14,162 nt of DNA. Origin: JBHEPS01 sp046261635 (GTDB lineage: Bacteria > Acidobacteriota > Thermoanaerobaculia > Gp7-AA8). Positions 7,724-13,409 of the stretch are shown here, in pieces (within the stretch, counting starts at the first letter, position 1; every line of letters begins with the position of its first letter). The position numbers were made by a program, and so were the translations under genes. The notes under the pieces are model-generated. The model did not search any database and was not told the origin of the DNA. It saw only the letters and a list, made by a program, of their open reading frames with translations. The stretch covers positions 1 to 14,162 of the forward strand of contig JBHEOL010000079.1 of assembly GCA_046261635.1 (NCBI GenBank), in the 5' to 3' direction.

Positions 7724-8493
7724 GACTCATGACAGGGGTCGTCGTCTTTCTGATGTTCTTCCCGCCCACCGCCGCATCGGAAACCACGCGCATTCTGGTG
7801 CGGGCGGTATCGCGCGACGCGAAAATCGTCGGGACCAATGTCGGCGGAGCGCGCATCACCCTGAGAGAAGCGGCGACGGGGCGGATCCTCGCTTCGGGGC
7901 TGCAACAGGGAGAGACCGGCGATACGCAGAAGATCATGAAGGAGCCGAGGGTCCGGGGCGCCCAGATCTACGAGACTCCGGGCGCCGCTCATTATCTCGC
8001 GACGATCGACCTTGCGGAGCCGACCGTGGTGGAGATCGAGGCCGAGGGACCCCTCGACACTCCCCAGGCGACCATGAAGTCGAGCAAGACGATGCTGCTG
8101 ATTCCGGGCGTCGACATCCTCGGAGAGGGGGTACTCCTCGAACTGCACGGTTTCCGTGTCGCGATCCTCGAGCCTGAGGCGAAGGCGGTGAGACCGGGTG
8201 AAAAGCTCGCGGTCCGTGCGAGCGTGACGATGGCGTGCGGATGTGTCACCGAGCCGGGAGGCACCTGGAACTCGGACCATTTCGATCTCCGCGCGCAGCT
8301 GCTCGATTTCACCGGCCGGGTCGTGGCGGAAGGGAAGCTCGAGTACGCGGGCGAGATCAATATTCATGAGACGGTTCTGGCCGTCCCCGCGGGAGCGGCT
8401 GGATCCATGACGCTGCGCGTGCTGGCGAGCGACGGACGGAATGCCAACTTCGGGCTCGCGACTCTCCCGCTCGTGACCGACTCTTCGCGATGA
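7720..8493 (+). CDS. Exported protein of unknown function in the ndh-plsC chain
   Basis: This is a 257-residue protein with an N-terminal signal peptide (MRLMTGVVVFLMFFPPTAAS, likely cut near residue 20). The rest is predicted beta-rich, probably one or more Ig-like sandwiches: evenly spaced strands such as PTVVEIEAEG (101-110), LLELHGFRVAILEP (139-152) and SMTLRVLASDG (229-239). A conserved-looking VTMACGC (169-175) has two cysteines, C173 and C175, in a C-G-C arrangement that could bind a metal or form a disulfide. I do not recognise a named family. The ATG at 7720 overlaps the NDH-2 stop and AGGAG (7704-7708) lies 11 bases upstream; a second ATG at 7729 is also possible. Its stop overlaps the plsC start, so all three are probably made together. 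Confidence 0.8.
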   Translation: MRLMTGVVVFLMFFPPTAASETTRILVRAVSRDAKIVGTNVGGARITLREAATGRILASGLQQGETGDTQKIMKEPRVRGAQIYETPGAAHYLATIDLAEPTVVEIEAEGPLDTPQATMKSSKTMLLIPGVDILGEGVLLELHGFRVAILEPEAKAVRPGEKLAVRASVTMACGCVTEPGGTWNSDHFDLRAQLLDFTGRVVAEGKLEYAGEINIHETVLAVPAGAAGSMTLRVLASDGRNANFGLATLPLVTDSSR

Positions 8494-9257
8494 CTCCGAT
8501 CAGGCTGCTGGTCCGGTCCGGGAAGGCGCTCTGGTGGTTCATTCGCGCCGGCCTGCTCACGATCCGTGAGATTCCGCGAACGGGCGTCGACTACGACCTG
8601 ACCCACAGGTACGCCTCGCGGCTGTCGAGCGGGTGGAAACGGATTTTTCGAATCGCGCACGAGGTCCGAAATCGCGAGCGCCTCCTCGCCAACCAGCCGT
8701 GCGTCTACGTCGCCAATCATCGGAGCAACCTCGACGTCATCACCTTGTGCGAGATCCTTCCTGCCCAAACCCTCGTGATCGGAAAGCAGGAGCTGCGCAA
8801 GATCCCCTTCCTCGGCCGCATCTTCGTCGGCGGAGGCAACATTCCGATCAACCGGAAAGACGCCGATGCCGCGCGGCAGGCGATCGAGCGGGCCGAGAAG
8901 ATCGTCCGCGAGCAGGATCTCTCGATCTTCATCTTCCCGGAGGGGACGAGAGACTACGGCCGCCTGCTTCCATTCAAAAAGGGCGCGTTTCACCTGGCCC
9001 GTAACGCCGGCGTCGTCATTCAGCCGATGGTCTGTGCTGCCACGGACCGGTGGATGCGCGGAGGGCGGCTTTGGCTCGCTCCTTCGGTCGACGTTCTCAT
9101 CGAGGTCCTGGAACCCATCGATCCGAACGCATTCGAGAGCGTCGACACGATGATCGTGGAGACGCGCCGGAGAATGGCCGCCGCGCTCGAGTCGCTCGAG
9201 CGCGAGATCATCGAGCGCGAAAGAAAAGAGTCCGCCCGCGTCGTGAATGCGGAATGA
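8490..9257 (+). CDS. plsC: PlsC-like 1-acyl-sn-glycerol-3-phosphate acyltransferase
   Basis: This 255-residue protein belongs to the PlsC/LPLAT family, which transfers an acyl chain to lysophosphatidic acid or a related acceptor at the inner membrane. Block I is NHRSNLD at 76-82, the H(x4)D catalytic motif with H77 and D82. Block II is the GRIFVGGGNIPINR region around 109-122, block III is FPEGTR at 149-154, and block IV is the VVIQPMV segment near 174-180. An N-terminal hydrophobic helix (about 12-25) probably anchors it. The ATG overlaps the stop of the exported protein and has no Shine-Dalgarno sequence of its own, so translation is coupled. The family also includes enzymes for other acceptors, so the exact substrate is inferred. 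Confidence 0.9.
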   Translation: MTPIRLLVRSGKALWWFIRAGLLTIREIPRTGVDYDLTHRYASRLSSGWKRIFRIAHEVRNRERLLANQPCVYVANHRSNLDVITLCEILPAQTLVIGKQELRKIPFLGRIFVGGGNIPINRKDADAARQAIERAEKIVREQDLSIFIFPEGTRDYGRLLPFKKGAFHLARNAGVVIQPMVCAATDRWMRGGRLWLAPSVDVLIEVLEPIDPNAFESVDTMIVETRRRMAAALESLEREIIERERKESARVVNAE

Positions 9258-9385
9258 CCGCGCGAGTGAAACGAATCGGTGCGCTCACGGGCGGAGGAGA
9301 CGTGCCGGGACTCGACTCGGCAATCAAGTCCGTCGTGTGGAATCTGGCATCTGCGATTCCGAACCGAACAGTTCTCCGAGAGTGA
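9254..9385 (+). pseudogene. Truncated 6-phosphofructokinase, N-terminal remnant
   Basis: A 43-codon frame starts with the ATG that overlaps the plsC stop. Residues 7-29 (RIGALTGGGDVPGLDSAIKS then VVW) match the N-terminal phosphate-loop motif of ATP- or PPi-dependent phosphofructokinases (GGGDxPGxN-A-I). Even the conserved Asn is changed, to D21. After about W29 (base 9340) the similarity stops: the next 14 residues are unlike the family and a TGA follows. An intact enzyme has 320 residues or more, and the rest is not present in any frame up to 9571. The gene has probably been cut by a deletion or rearrangement; a retained regulatory peptide is less likely. The ATGA overlap suggests the intact gene was once the last member of this operon. 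Confidence 0.7.
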
Positions 9386-9459
9386 CGAATCCAAAAAATC
9401 TGCCGATGTTTCTATATTGAGCGCATGCGTTGCGCTTCCGGAACCCACATTGTCCATTG

Positions 9460-9547
9460 GGAGAAGTGGCCGGGCCCACGACTTCTGCGCGCTCGTCCGA
9501 AGAGCACGCTGTTGCCTGGCCGAAGGCCCGGCGATTGCAACTTCTCC
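9460..9547 (+). ncRNA. Nested three-stem hairpin: leader element or small RNA candidate
   Basis: Three helices nest within 88 nt. The outer stem is GGAGAAGT (9460-9467) with ACTTCTCC (9540-9547), 8 bp and perfect. The middle stem is GCCGGGCC (9469-9476) with GGCCCGGC (9525-9532), 8 bp and perfect. The inner stem is GCGCGCTC (9487-9494) with GAGCACGC (9502-9509), 7 pairs with one C-A mismatch and a GTCCGAA loop. It ends 12 bases before the GGAGGGG ribosome site of the 83-residue ORF. It does not match a riboswitch, SRP, 6S, RNase P or tmRNA pattern that I know. I call it a structured element without a name; an attachment or recombination site is also possible. Confidence 0.4.
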
Positions 9548-9571
9548 GCAGTAACGACCGGAGGGGATGCG

Positions 9572-9823
9572 ATGAGATTCGAAATCGAGCGGACGCTGCT
9601 GGGGCGGGGTCTGGAGCACGCCGGGACGCACCGGACGGGCGGAGTCGAGAAGTTCATCGTGGGCGGAAACGATCTGGAGGACGCCCTCGGGCGAGTGCTG
9701 ACGCGCGACCATGCCCAGCTCGCTGGCGAACCCGTCTCGCTCGGTAGTGAGTTGCTCGCGACCGCCCGCAACGACCGGGGCATCTGGCTCCTTCGATTCA
9801 ACCAGGTCGCGGATCGTTCCTGA
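9572..9823 (+). CDS. Small hypothetical protein (83 residues)
   Basis: The ATG at 9572 is preceded by GGAGGGG (9560-9566) with 5 bases between, a good ribosome site, which is the main reason to accept it. The product is soluble, with no membrane segment or signal peptide. It has a mixed pattern that could form a small alpha/beta domain: FEIERTLLGRGLEHAG, EKFIVGGNDLEDALGRVL, ELLATARNDRGIWLLRF. I do not recognise the family. It follows the phosphofructokinase remnant and the nested hairpin and converges on the DUF2071 gene with a 15-bp gap. The frame is open upstream to 9425, but that extension overlaps the hairpin and looks non-coding. Confidence 0.5.
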   Translation: MRFEIERTLLGRGLEHAGTHRTGGVEKFIVGGNDLEDALGRVLTRDHAQLAGEPVSLGSELLATARNDRGIWLLRFNQVADRS

Positions 9824-9838
9824 CCCCGGAAGGTCGAC

Positions 9839-10552
9839 TCACTCCCGGAGAGGGTGGGGGGCCGACATTTCCGCCCGCAAATCCTTCGCGTAGTGGGCGA
9901 GCGGTTCGTCCGTCGGACGCTTCAGGCCGGAAGCCCACAGCCAGCGCTCGTCCAGCTCTTCGATCCTTGCTCTCGCAACCCGGAGCTCAGGCATTGCAGC
10001 CTCGATGCTCCGCAGGGAGCCGAGCGAGCCGGTAAACGCCCTTTCGGGACTCAGGAGTTGATTCTCGAGCGTCCCCGGACTGACGCCTTTCATCACCCCC
10101 GAGGCGATCGCCACGATCGTGCACGACACCGGCTCGTCTCCCTCTCTCTTTCCGTTGACGATTACGCGAGGCTCCTCGGCCCCGTCCGAGCTGATCGTGA
10201 TCTCGGCCCGGATGGCCTCGATCCCCAACATCGTCCGCATCGCCGCCACCAGAGTCGCGCTCGACACATCGAGCGAAAGATGCCGGACACCCGACAATCC
10301 CTTCCGGCTCCGGACCGCCGTCCTCAGCTCGATCTGCCGGAACGCGGGAATCGCGGGAAGGGGAAGAGGCGAAGCCACCTCCAGGTCAGCGACCTCACTC
10401 GCCACCAGCGATACCCAGCAATGTCCGTCGATTTCCACCGGCTCGAGATCGCCCGGGATCTTCCTGCGCAGGTCGTCGTGAGGAATCTGCCAGTGAAGGG
10501 CAAGCAGGTGACGGAGGGTCTGGCGCAGCAGAGGCTTCTCGGTCTTGTTCAT
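9839..10552 (-). CDS. DUF2071 family protein
   Basis: This 237-residue protein matches DUF2071 (YqjF-like). It has the typical N-terminal pattern LALHWQIPHDDLRRKIPGDL (about 17-36), where related proteins have an HWPVP-x-LRxLLPxxL motif, followed by GHCWVSLVASEV (43-54) and a later beta-rich half. Function of the family is unknown; members are soluble. The start at 10552 puts the HW motif at its usual place. The frame is open further upstream to 10768, but that part is proline- and arginine-rich and lies under the promoter region of the PilZ gene, so I exclude it. No clear Shine-Dalgarno sequence is visible. It is transcribed away from the PilZ gene and towards the 83-residue ORF. Confidence 0.8.
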   Translation of the reverse strand: MNKTEKPLLRQTLRHLLALHWQIPHDDLRRKIPGDLEPVEIDGHCWVSLVASEVADLEVASPLPLPAIPAFRQIELRTAVRSRKGLSGVRHLSLDVSSATLVAAMRTMLGIEAIRAEITISSDGAEEPRVIVNGKREGDEPVSCTIVAIASGVMKGVSPGTLENQLLSPERAFTGSLGSLRSIEAAMPELRVARARIEELDERWLWASGLKRPTDEPLAHYAKDLRAEMSAPHPLRE

Positions 10553-10674
10553 GACGGGCCCCGGTGGCAAGAAGCGGGCCGCGCTCGACGGGCGCGACCC
10601 CGTTTGTGCAGAAGCTGGACGGGACCGTCTGCAATCTGGAAACGCGGGATATAGATCGTCCGGGCGCCGAACCG

Positions 10675-10680
10675 TATAAA
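10675..10680 (+). promoter_or_regulatory. Possible -10 element (TATAAA) for the PilZ gene
   Basis: TATAAA lies 103 bp before the PilZ ATG in the divergent gap with the DUF2071 gene. There is no clear -35 box. A second AT-rich patch (ATATAG, 10649-10654) nearby could serve the minus-strand gene. The predicted transcript leader is about 97 nt and contains the hairpins described separately. Confidence 0.3.
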
Positions 10681-10683
10681 TCA

Positions 10684-10777
10684 CTCGAATGGAAGGGGTT
10701 CGAGCCGGAGATGCCGGCTGCGGGGGCTGGCTCGCCGGTTGCGGAGGGAGAGGGAGATCCCGCAACACCCTGGAGAG
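10684..10777 (+). promoter_or_regulatory. Structured PilZ leader with purine-rich loops
   Basis: Three hairpins lie in a row. CTCGAA (10684-10689) pairs with TTCGAG (10699-10704) around a TGGAAGGGG loop. AGCCGG (10703-10708) pairs with CCGGCT (10714-10719). TTGCGG (10739-10744) pairs with CCGCAA (10760-10765) around an AGGGAGAGGGAGATC loop. The ribosome site TGGAGAG (10771-10777) follows, 6 bases before the ATG. The first two hairpins share two bases, so they may be alternatives. GGA-rich loops beside a ribosome site resemble CsrA/RsmA targets, but no CsrA gene is in the window. Confidence 0.35.
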
Positions 10778-10783
10778 TCAATC

Positions 10784-11470
10784 ATGGCACTTGCACTCAG
10801 CTCGGGTTCCCCGAGTTCGGCTTCACGTCCGAATCGCCGGCGCGTTCAGCGCATCAACCTGGCCGCACCCCTGGCGGGGCGGGTGGGGGGAACCGAGGTC
10901 TCGGTCACGGATCTGAGCCTGACCGGCGCGGGCGTGACTCATCAGGGGCCCTTCCAGGTCGGAGCCAGCGTCCAGCTCAACTTTTCCTGGAACGGCGAGA
11001 AGGTGAGTCTGCCGTGCACGGTGCTGCGGAGCCGCCTGGTGGGATTCTCCGGCGGGACCGAGAAGGCGACGCTTTATGAATCGGGGCTGCTGTTCGAGCA
11101 GGTTGCGAACCAGGATGTCCTGCGGCGGATGATCGCTCTCCGAATCGAGCGAGCGATCGAAGAGCAGAAGGCGAATGCTCGCGGAGAGTCCCTCCCCGAC
11201 TGCCGGACCGAAGAGATGTCCCCGGTGCGCGATTGCGGCTATGTCTGCCTGCGGCTCGAGGAAGACCGCTGGCGGCGCGCGAAGACGCGGAACCCGGAAC
11301 AGCCCGCCGAGGGGTTCACGGTTCGGGCGAGCGAAGATCCGGACCAGCTCGACATGCTTTGCAGCGTGTACGAACGGTGCGATCCCTGGATGAGAAAGAT
11401 GATCCGGATTCTGGCGAAAATCAGCGTATCCGAAGAATGCCGCGAATCGCACCGCCGCTACGTGCCTTAG
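10784..11470 (+). CDS. PilZ-domain protein (c-di-GMP receptor) with C-terminal extension
   Basis: This is a 228-residue cytoplasmic protein. The PilZ domain covers about residues 15-115. It has the c-di-GMP-binding arginine motif (R19, R20, R23 in RRRVQR) and D43-x-S45-x-x-G48 in VTDLSLTGAGV, so both halves of the ligand site are intact. Strands at 66-80 and 95-105 complete the barrel. A helix (113-130) leads to a C-terminal region (150-228) with several cysteines (C139, C149, C153, C195, C202, C218 approximately) and a pattern W-R-R ... P-E-Q-P-A-E-G-F-T-V ... I-R-I-L-A-K-I-S that I associate with acidobacterial PilZ proteins; its role is unknown. Start 10784 is supported by TGGAGAG 6 bases upstream. 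Its output partner is not visible in the neighbourhood. Confidence 0.85.
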   Translation: MALALSSGSPSSASRPNRRRVQRINLAAPLAGRVGGTEVSVTDLSLTGAGVTHQGPFQVGASVQLNFSWNGEKVSLPCTVLRSRLVGFSGGTEKATLYESGLLFEQVANQDVLRRMIALRIERAIEEQKANARGESLPDCRTEEMSPVRDCGYVCLRLEEDRWRRAKTRNPEQPAEGFTVRASEDPDQLDMLCSVYERCDPWMRKMIRILAKISVSEECRESHRRYVP

Positions 11471-11474
11471 GAAC

Positions 11475-11510
11475 AGGGGCCAGGGACTAGGGGCCAGGGG
11501 CTAGGAAAAG
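11475..11510 (+). repeat. Tandem 14-bp G-rich repeat after the PilZ gene
   Basis: Two adjoining units, AGGGGCCAGGGACT (11475-11488) and AGGGGCCAGGGGCT (11489-11502), differ at one base. A partial further unit (AGGAAAAGCTAGGG) follows. The array starts 4 bases after the PilZ stop codon in the convergent gap with the DUF302 gene. A related core occurs on the other strand at 51-73. A T6 run at 11525-11530 follows, but I find no clear stem before it, so I do not call a terminator. Confidence 0.55.
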
Positions 11511-11559
11511 CTAGGGAAGCGGCCTTTTTTACCGTCCGACCGAGCTGAAGCAACCTCCC

Positions 11560-11949
11560 CTAGACGGCAGCGATGGCGCGCTCGAGGCGAGCCCGGGCAT
11601 CGGCCGCGACCTCCCTCATCACGGGGCTGTCGCCGGCCACCGCAACCATCGTGTCGGGGTCGATCGCGCTGACGACCGTCTTCCCGTCTTTTTCGTATAC
11701 GACGACGTTGCATGGCAGCAGAAGTCCGATCTCCGGATTCGCCTCCAGCGCCTTGTGGGCCAGCGGCGGATTGCAGGCCCCGAGGATCAGATAGGGGGGG
11801 AAGTCGACTCCGAGCTTCTCTTTCAGCTTTTCGTGAATCGGGATTTCAGAGAGAACCCCGAATCCCTCGGCGGCGAGGGTTGTACGCACTTTCTCGACGG
11901 CGGCTTCCCATCCGAGATCGACGGTGCGGCGAATTCCAAAGTCCTTCAT
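11560..11949 (-). CDS. DUF302 family protein
   Basis: This 129-residue protein matches DUF302. It has the characteristic pattern YLILGACNPPLAHKALEANP (53-72), then IGLLLPCNVVVYE (74-86) and a late IDPDTMVAV (96-104). Cysteines C59 and C80 belong to these family motifs and could bind a metal or a small ligand, but the biochemical role of DUF302 is not established. The start at 11949 is supported by a strong AGGAGGAG ribosome site 6 bases upstream; upstream in-frame codons to 12024 are not family-like. It has no signal peptide. It stands alone, convergent with the PilZ gene and divergent from the MntP region. Confidence 0.88.
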   Translation of the reverse strand: MKDFGIRRTVDLGWEAAVEKVRTTLAAEGFGVLSEIPIHEKLKEKLGVDFPPYLILGACNPPLAHKALEANPEIGLLLPCNVVVYEKDGKTVVSAIDPDTMVAVAGDSPVMREVAADARARLERAIAAV

Positions 11950-12147
11950 CGTCTCTCCTCCTGCGCATCGCAAGCTCAGAACCTCTTCGAGGTGGAGTGC
12001 TGGCGGCAACGCTCGTTGATGCACTCTCCGGACCCGCCTCCGCTTTCCGGGCGGGCCTGACCGATCTCGCGCGGTCGCCTGTTCGGGCCGGCCGTCACCG
12101 CCGGGCGTGATCCGTCTCCTTCGCCGAAGGGCAAGGGAGGAGCCATA

Positions 12148-12348
12148 TTGGGCTCGATGATCGAACAGGCTCTCCGCCCTCTGCCGCCCGACCCGCGATG
12201 GCTCGACTTCGCTGGGTTCGTCGCGCCCGCGGAGGCTCTCCGAGAAAAAATCGCTCCGCCCGGGACCTCGGAAGAACCGCCGCTACGAGGTCCGCTCGCA
12301 ACGGGTGCCGACGCGAGGAATGGCGTCGACGGCTCGCACGGAGACTGA
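12148..12348 (+). CDS. Doubtful small ORF (66 residues)
   Basis: A TTG at 12148 lies 5 bases after GGAGGAG (12136-12142), which is a good ribosome site; an ATG at 12157 is in frame. The product begins GSMIEQALRPLPPDPRWLDF, which looks protein-like, but the second half is rich in G, A, P and charged residues and matches nothing I know. It might be a real small protein, a decayed gene, or chance in GC-rich DNA. Confidence 0.25.
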   Translation: MGSMIEQALRPLPPDPRWLDFAGFVAPAEALREKIAPPGTSEEPPLRGPLATGADARNGVDGSHGD

Positions 12349-12392
12349 ACGAGTCTGCGCCGGTAGCGCGCCGCTGGAACCCGCGTTGGTCG

Positions 12393-12421
12393 TGGACGTT
12401 TGCAACGCGCCCGCCTATGAT
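12393..12421 (+). promoter_or_regulatory. Leaderless-type promoter of mntP
   Basis: TGGACG (12393-12398), 17 bp of spacer and TATGAT (12416-12421) end 8 bases before the GTG start at 12430. The message would begin at or within a base or two of the start codon. There is no Shine-Dalgarno sequence before the GTG. Matches to consensus are 4 of 6 and 5 of 6. Confidence 0.5.
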
Positions 12422-12429
12422 CTCGTGCG

Positions 12430-12990
12430 GTGCTGGAGCTCATTCTCATCGCGCTGGGGCTGGCCATGGATTGCGTCGCCGTATCGGCCGCGACGGCCGT
12501 CGGGGCGCGTGGACGCCTAACTGCCGGCCGGACCCTGGCGATGGCGACGGTCTTCGGCGGGATGCAGGCGCTCATGGCCGGGATCGGCTGGGCCGGCGGG
12601 GTTGGGATGCAGCGGGTGATCGAGTCGTGGGATCACTGGATCGCGTTCGGACTCCTCCTCCTGATCGGCGGAAAGATGATCTACGAAGGCCTCTCCGAGG
12701 ACGAGGAAGGGGAGGAGGAGGGGCGACTGCCGGGTGCGGGTCAACTGCTGGTGCTCGGGATCGCTACGAGCATCGACTCCGCGGCGGTCGGCGTCACCCT
12801 GCCGCTTCTGGACGTGTCGTTCTGGGCTGCCCTCGGAATCATCGGGGCCGCGAGCTTTCTGCTGACGCTCGCCGCGGTCTGGGCGGCCGACCGCCTAGCG
12901 GGCCGCTTCTCCGAACGGCTCGAGATCGTCGGCGGCCTGGTACTCATCGGAATCGGAGTCCGGATCCTCGTCGAGCACCTCTCCGGATGA
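12430..12990 (+). CDS. mntP: Manganese efflux pump MntP
   Basis: This 186-residue, six-helix membrane protein exports Mn2+. The two half-repeats each carry the family aspartate: GLAMDCVAVS (10-19, D14) and IATSIDSAAVG (111-121, D116). FGGMQALM (42-49) fits the helix 2 motif. A very acidic cytoplasmic loop (about 87-98, EGLSEDEEGEEEG) separates the halves, more acidic than usual. Length is normal for the family. The start is GTG at 12430, which gives the expected N-terminal helix LELILIALGLAMD; no ribosome site precedes it, and the promoter position suggests a leaderless message. It converges on the small acidic protein gene with a 7-bp gap. No manganese riboswitch or MntR-type site was recognised. 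Confidence 0.9.
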   Translation: MLELILIALGLAMDCVAVSAATAVGARGRLTAGRTLAMATVFGGMQALMAGIGWAGGVGMQRVIESWDHWIAFGLLLLIGGKMIYEGLSEDEEGEEEGRLPGAGQLLVLGIATSIDSAAVGVTLPLLDVSFWAALGIIGAASFLLTLAAVWAADRLAGRFSERLEIVGGLVLIGIGVRILVEHLSG

Positions 12991-12997
12991 CATCCGA

Positions 12998-13222
12998 TCA
13001 GGCCAGGACCAGATCCTCGTCTAGGATGTCCTCGGGGAGGTTGTCGGCGAGCTCGGCGAGCTGATCTTCGAACGCCAGCGGACTGTTCTCGCCGCTGTGC
13101 TCTTCCCTTCCTTCACCGCGGTAGCCGAGCACTTCGTACCCGTCGATGCATTCGATCCGGACGAAATCCTCTTCGATTGCGCCCTTGGCGTCGGCCTCGT
13201 GAGGGAGAACGGTTCGAGCCAT
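12998..13222 (-). CDS. Small acidic protein of unknown function (74 residues)
   Basis: The ATG at 13222 has GGAGG (13229-13233) 6 bases upstream, a strong ribosome site. The product is highly acidic (about one residue in four is D or E) and has a central beta-like stretch FVRIECIDGYEVLGYRG (25-41). A helical acidic tail follows (LAFEDQLAELADNLPEDILD). It has no membrane segment or signal. I do not recognise a family; the size and charge would suit a small binding or inhibitor protein, but this is only an impression. It is divergent from the Crp/Fnr gene, and the GTGA dyad at 13333-13348 lies about 110 bp upstream of its start, so both genes may be under that regulator. Confidence 0.6.
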   Translation of the reverse strand: MARTVLPHEADAKGAIEEDFVRIECIDGYEVLGYRGEGREEHSGENSPLAFEDQLAELADNLPEDILDEDLVLA

Positions 13223-13332
13223 CGGAAACCTCCACAACCAACCTGGTGCCTCGGGCGAGGAAACGCCAGTTCCGCCGACACCCGGGCGTGTGAGGCCGAA
13301 TTTCCGCGGTCTCGGGCCGTCCGCCAGAGCAG

Positions 13333-13348
13333 CGTGATAAAGATCACA
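13333..13348. promoter_or_regulatory. Crp/Fnr-type operator (GTGA-N6-TCAC dyad)
   Basis: CGTGATAAAGATCACA matches the CRP consensus TGTGA-N6-TCACA at 9 of 10 positions, and its core TGAT-N4-ATCA matches the inner part of the FNR consensus. It is centred at 13340.5, between the small acidic gene (minus) and the Crp/Fnr gene (plus). If transcription of the latter starts near 13402 (from TTAAAT at 13391-13396), the site is centred about 61.5 bp upstream, the class I activation position. Confidence 0.6.
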
Positions 13349-13390
13349 TCGGCAGGTGACCTGACTCCTCTCGCCCTGTAGCCGACCTCC

Positions 13391-13396
13391 TTAAAT
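13391..13396 (+). promoter_or_regulatory. Possible -10 element for the Crp/Fnr gene
   Basis: TTAAAT is the only AT-rich hexamer in the region, with no good -35 box at 16-18 bp. A weak promoter that needs an activator at the upstream dyad would fit, as would a different start site. It predicts a leader of about 128 nt. Confidence 0.3.
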
Positions 13397-13409
13397 TGTG
13401 TGATGTACA

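Larger units (their letters stand above)
11950..12429. other. 480-bp region without a confident gene
   Basis: Between the DUF302 start and the MntP start I find only weak signals. There is a CCTTC-GCC-GAAGG hairpin (12119-12131) followed by a GGAGGAG ribosome-like site (12136-12142) and the short frame 12148-12348. The long minus-strand frames here are arginine- and proline-rich shadows. There is no manganese riboswitch (yybP-ykoY type) pattern before mntP that I can recognise. The last 40 bp hold the MntP promoter. Confidence 0.5.

Noticed and set aside
7585..8367. 260-residue minus-strand frame opposite the exported protein
   Set aside because: The plus strand has a signal peptide, a ribosome site and ATGA overlaps on both sides; the minus frame is a shadow.
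9020..9801. Minus-strand frames (230 and 129 residues) across the PFK remnant and the hairpin
   Set aside because: Serine/arginine-rich products without ribosome sites, opposite the clear plsC end; not supported as genes.
11503..11535. Rho-independent terminator between the PilZ and DUF302 genes
   Set aside because: There is a T6 run at 11525-11530 but no stable stem directly before it; CTAG repeats give at most a 4-bp pairing.
11976..12575. 199-residue minus-strand frame covering the mntP start
   Set aside because: R/P/S-rich shadow lying over mntP and its promoter; no motif.
12198..13064. 288-residue plus-strand frame over mntP
   Set aside because: Different frame from MntP, arginine/glycine-rich, no domain; MntP is unmistakable in its own frame.
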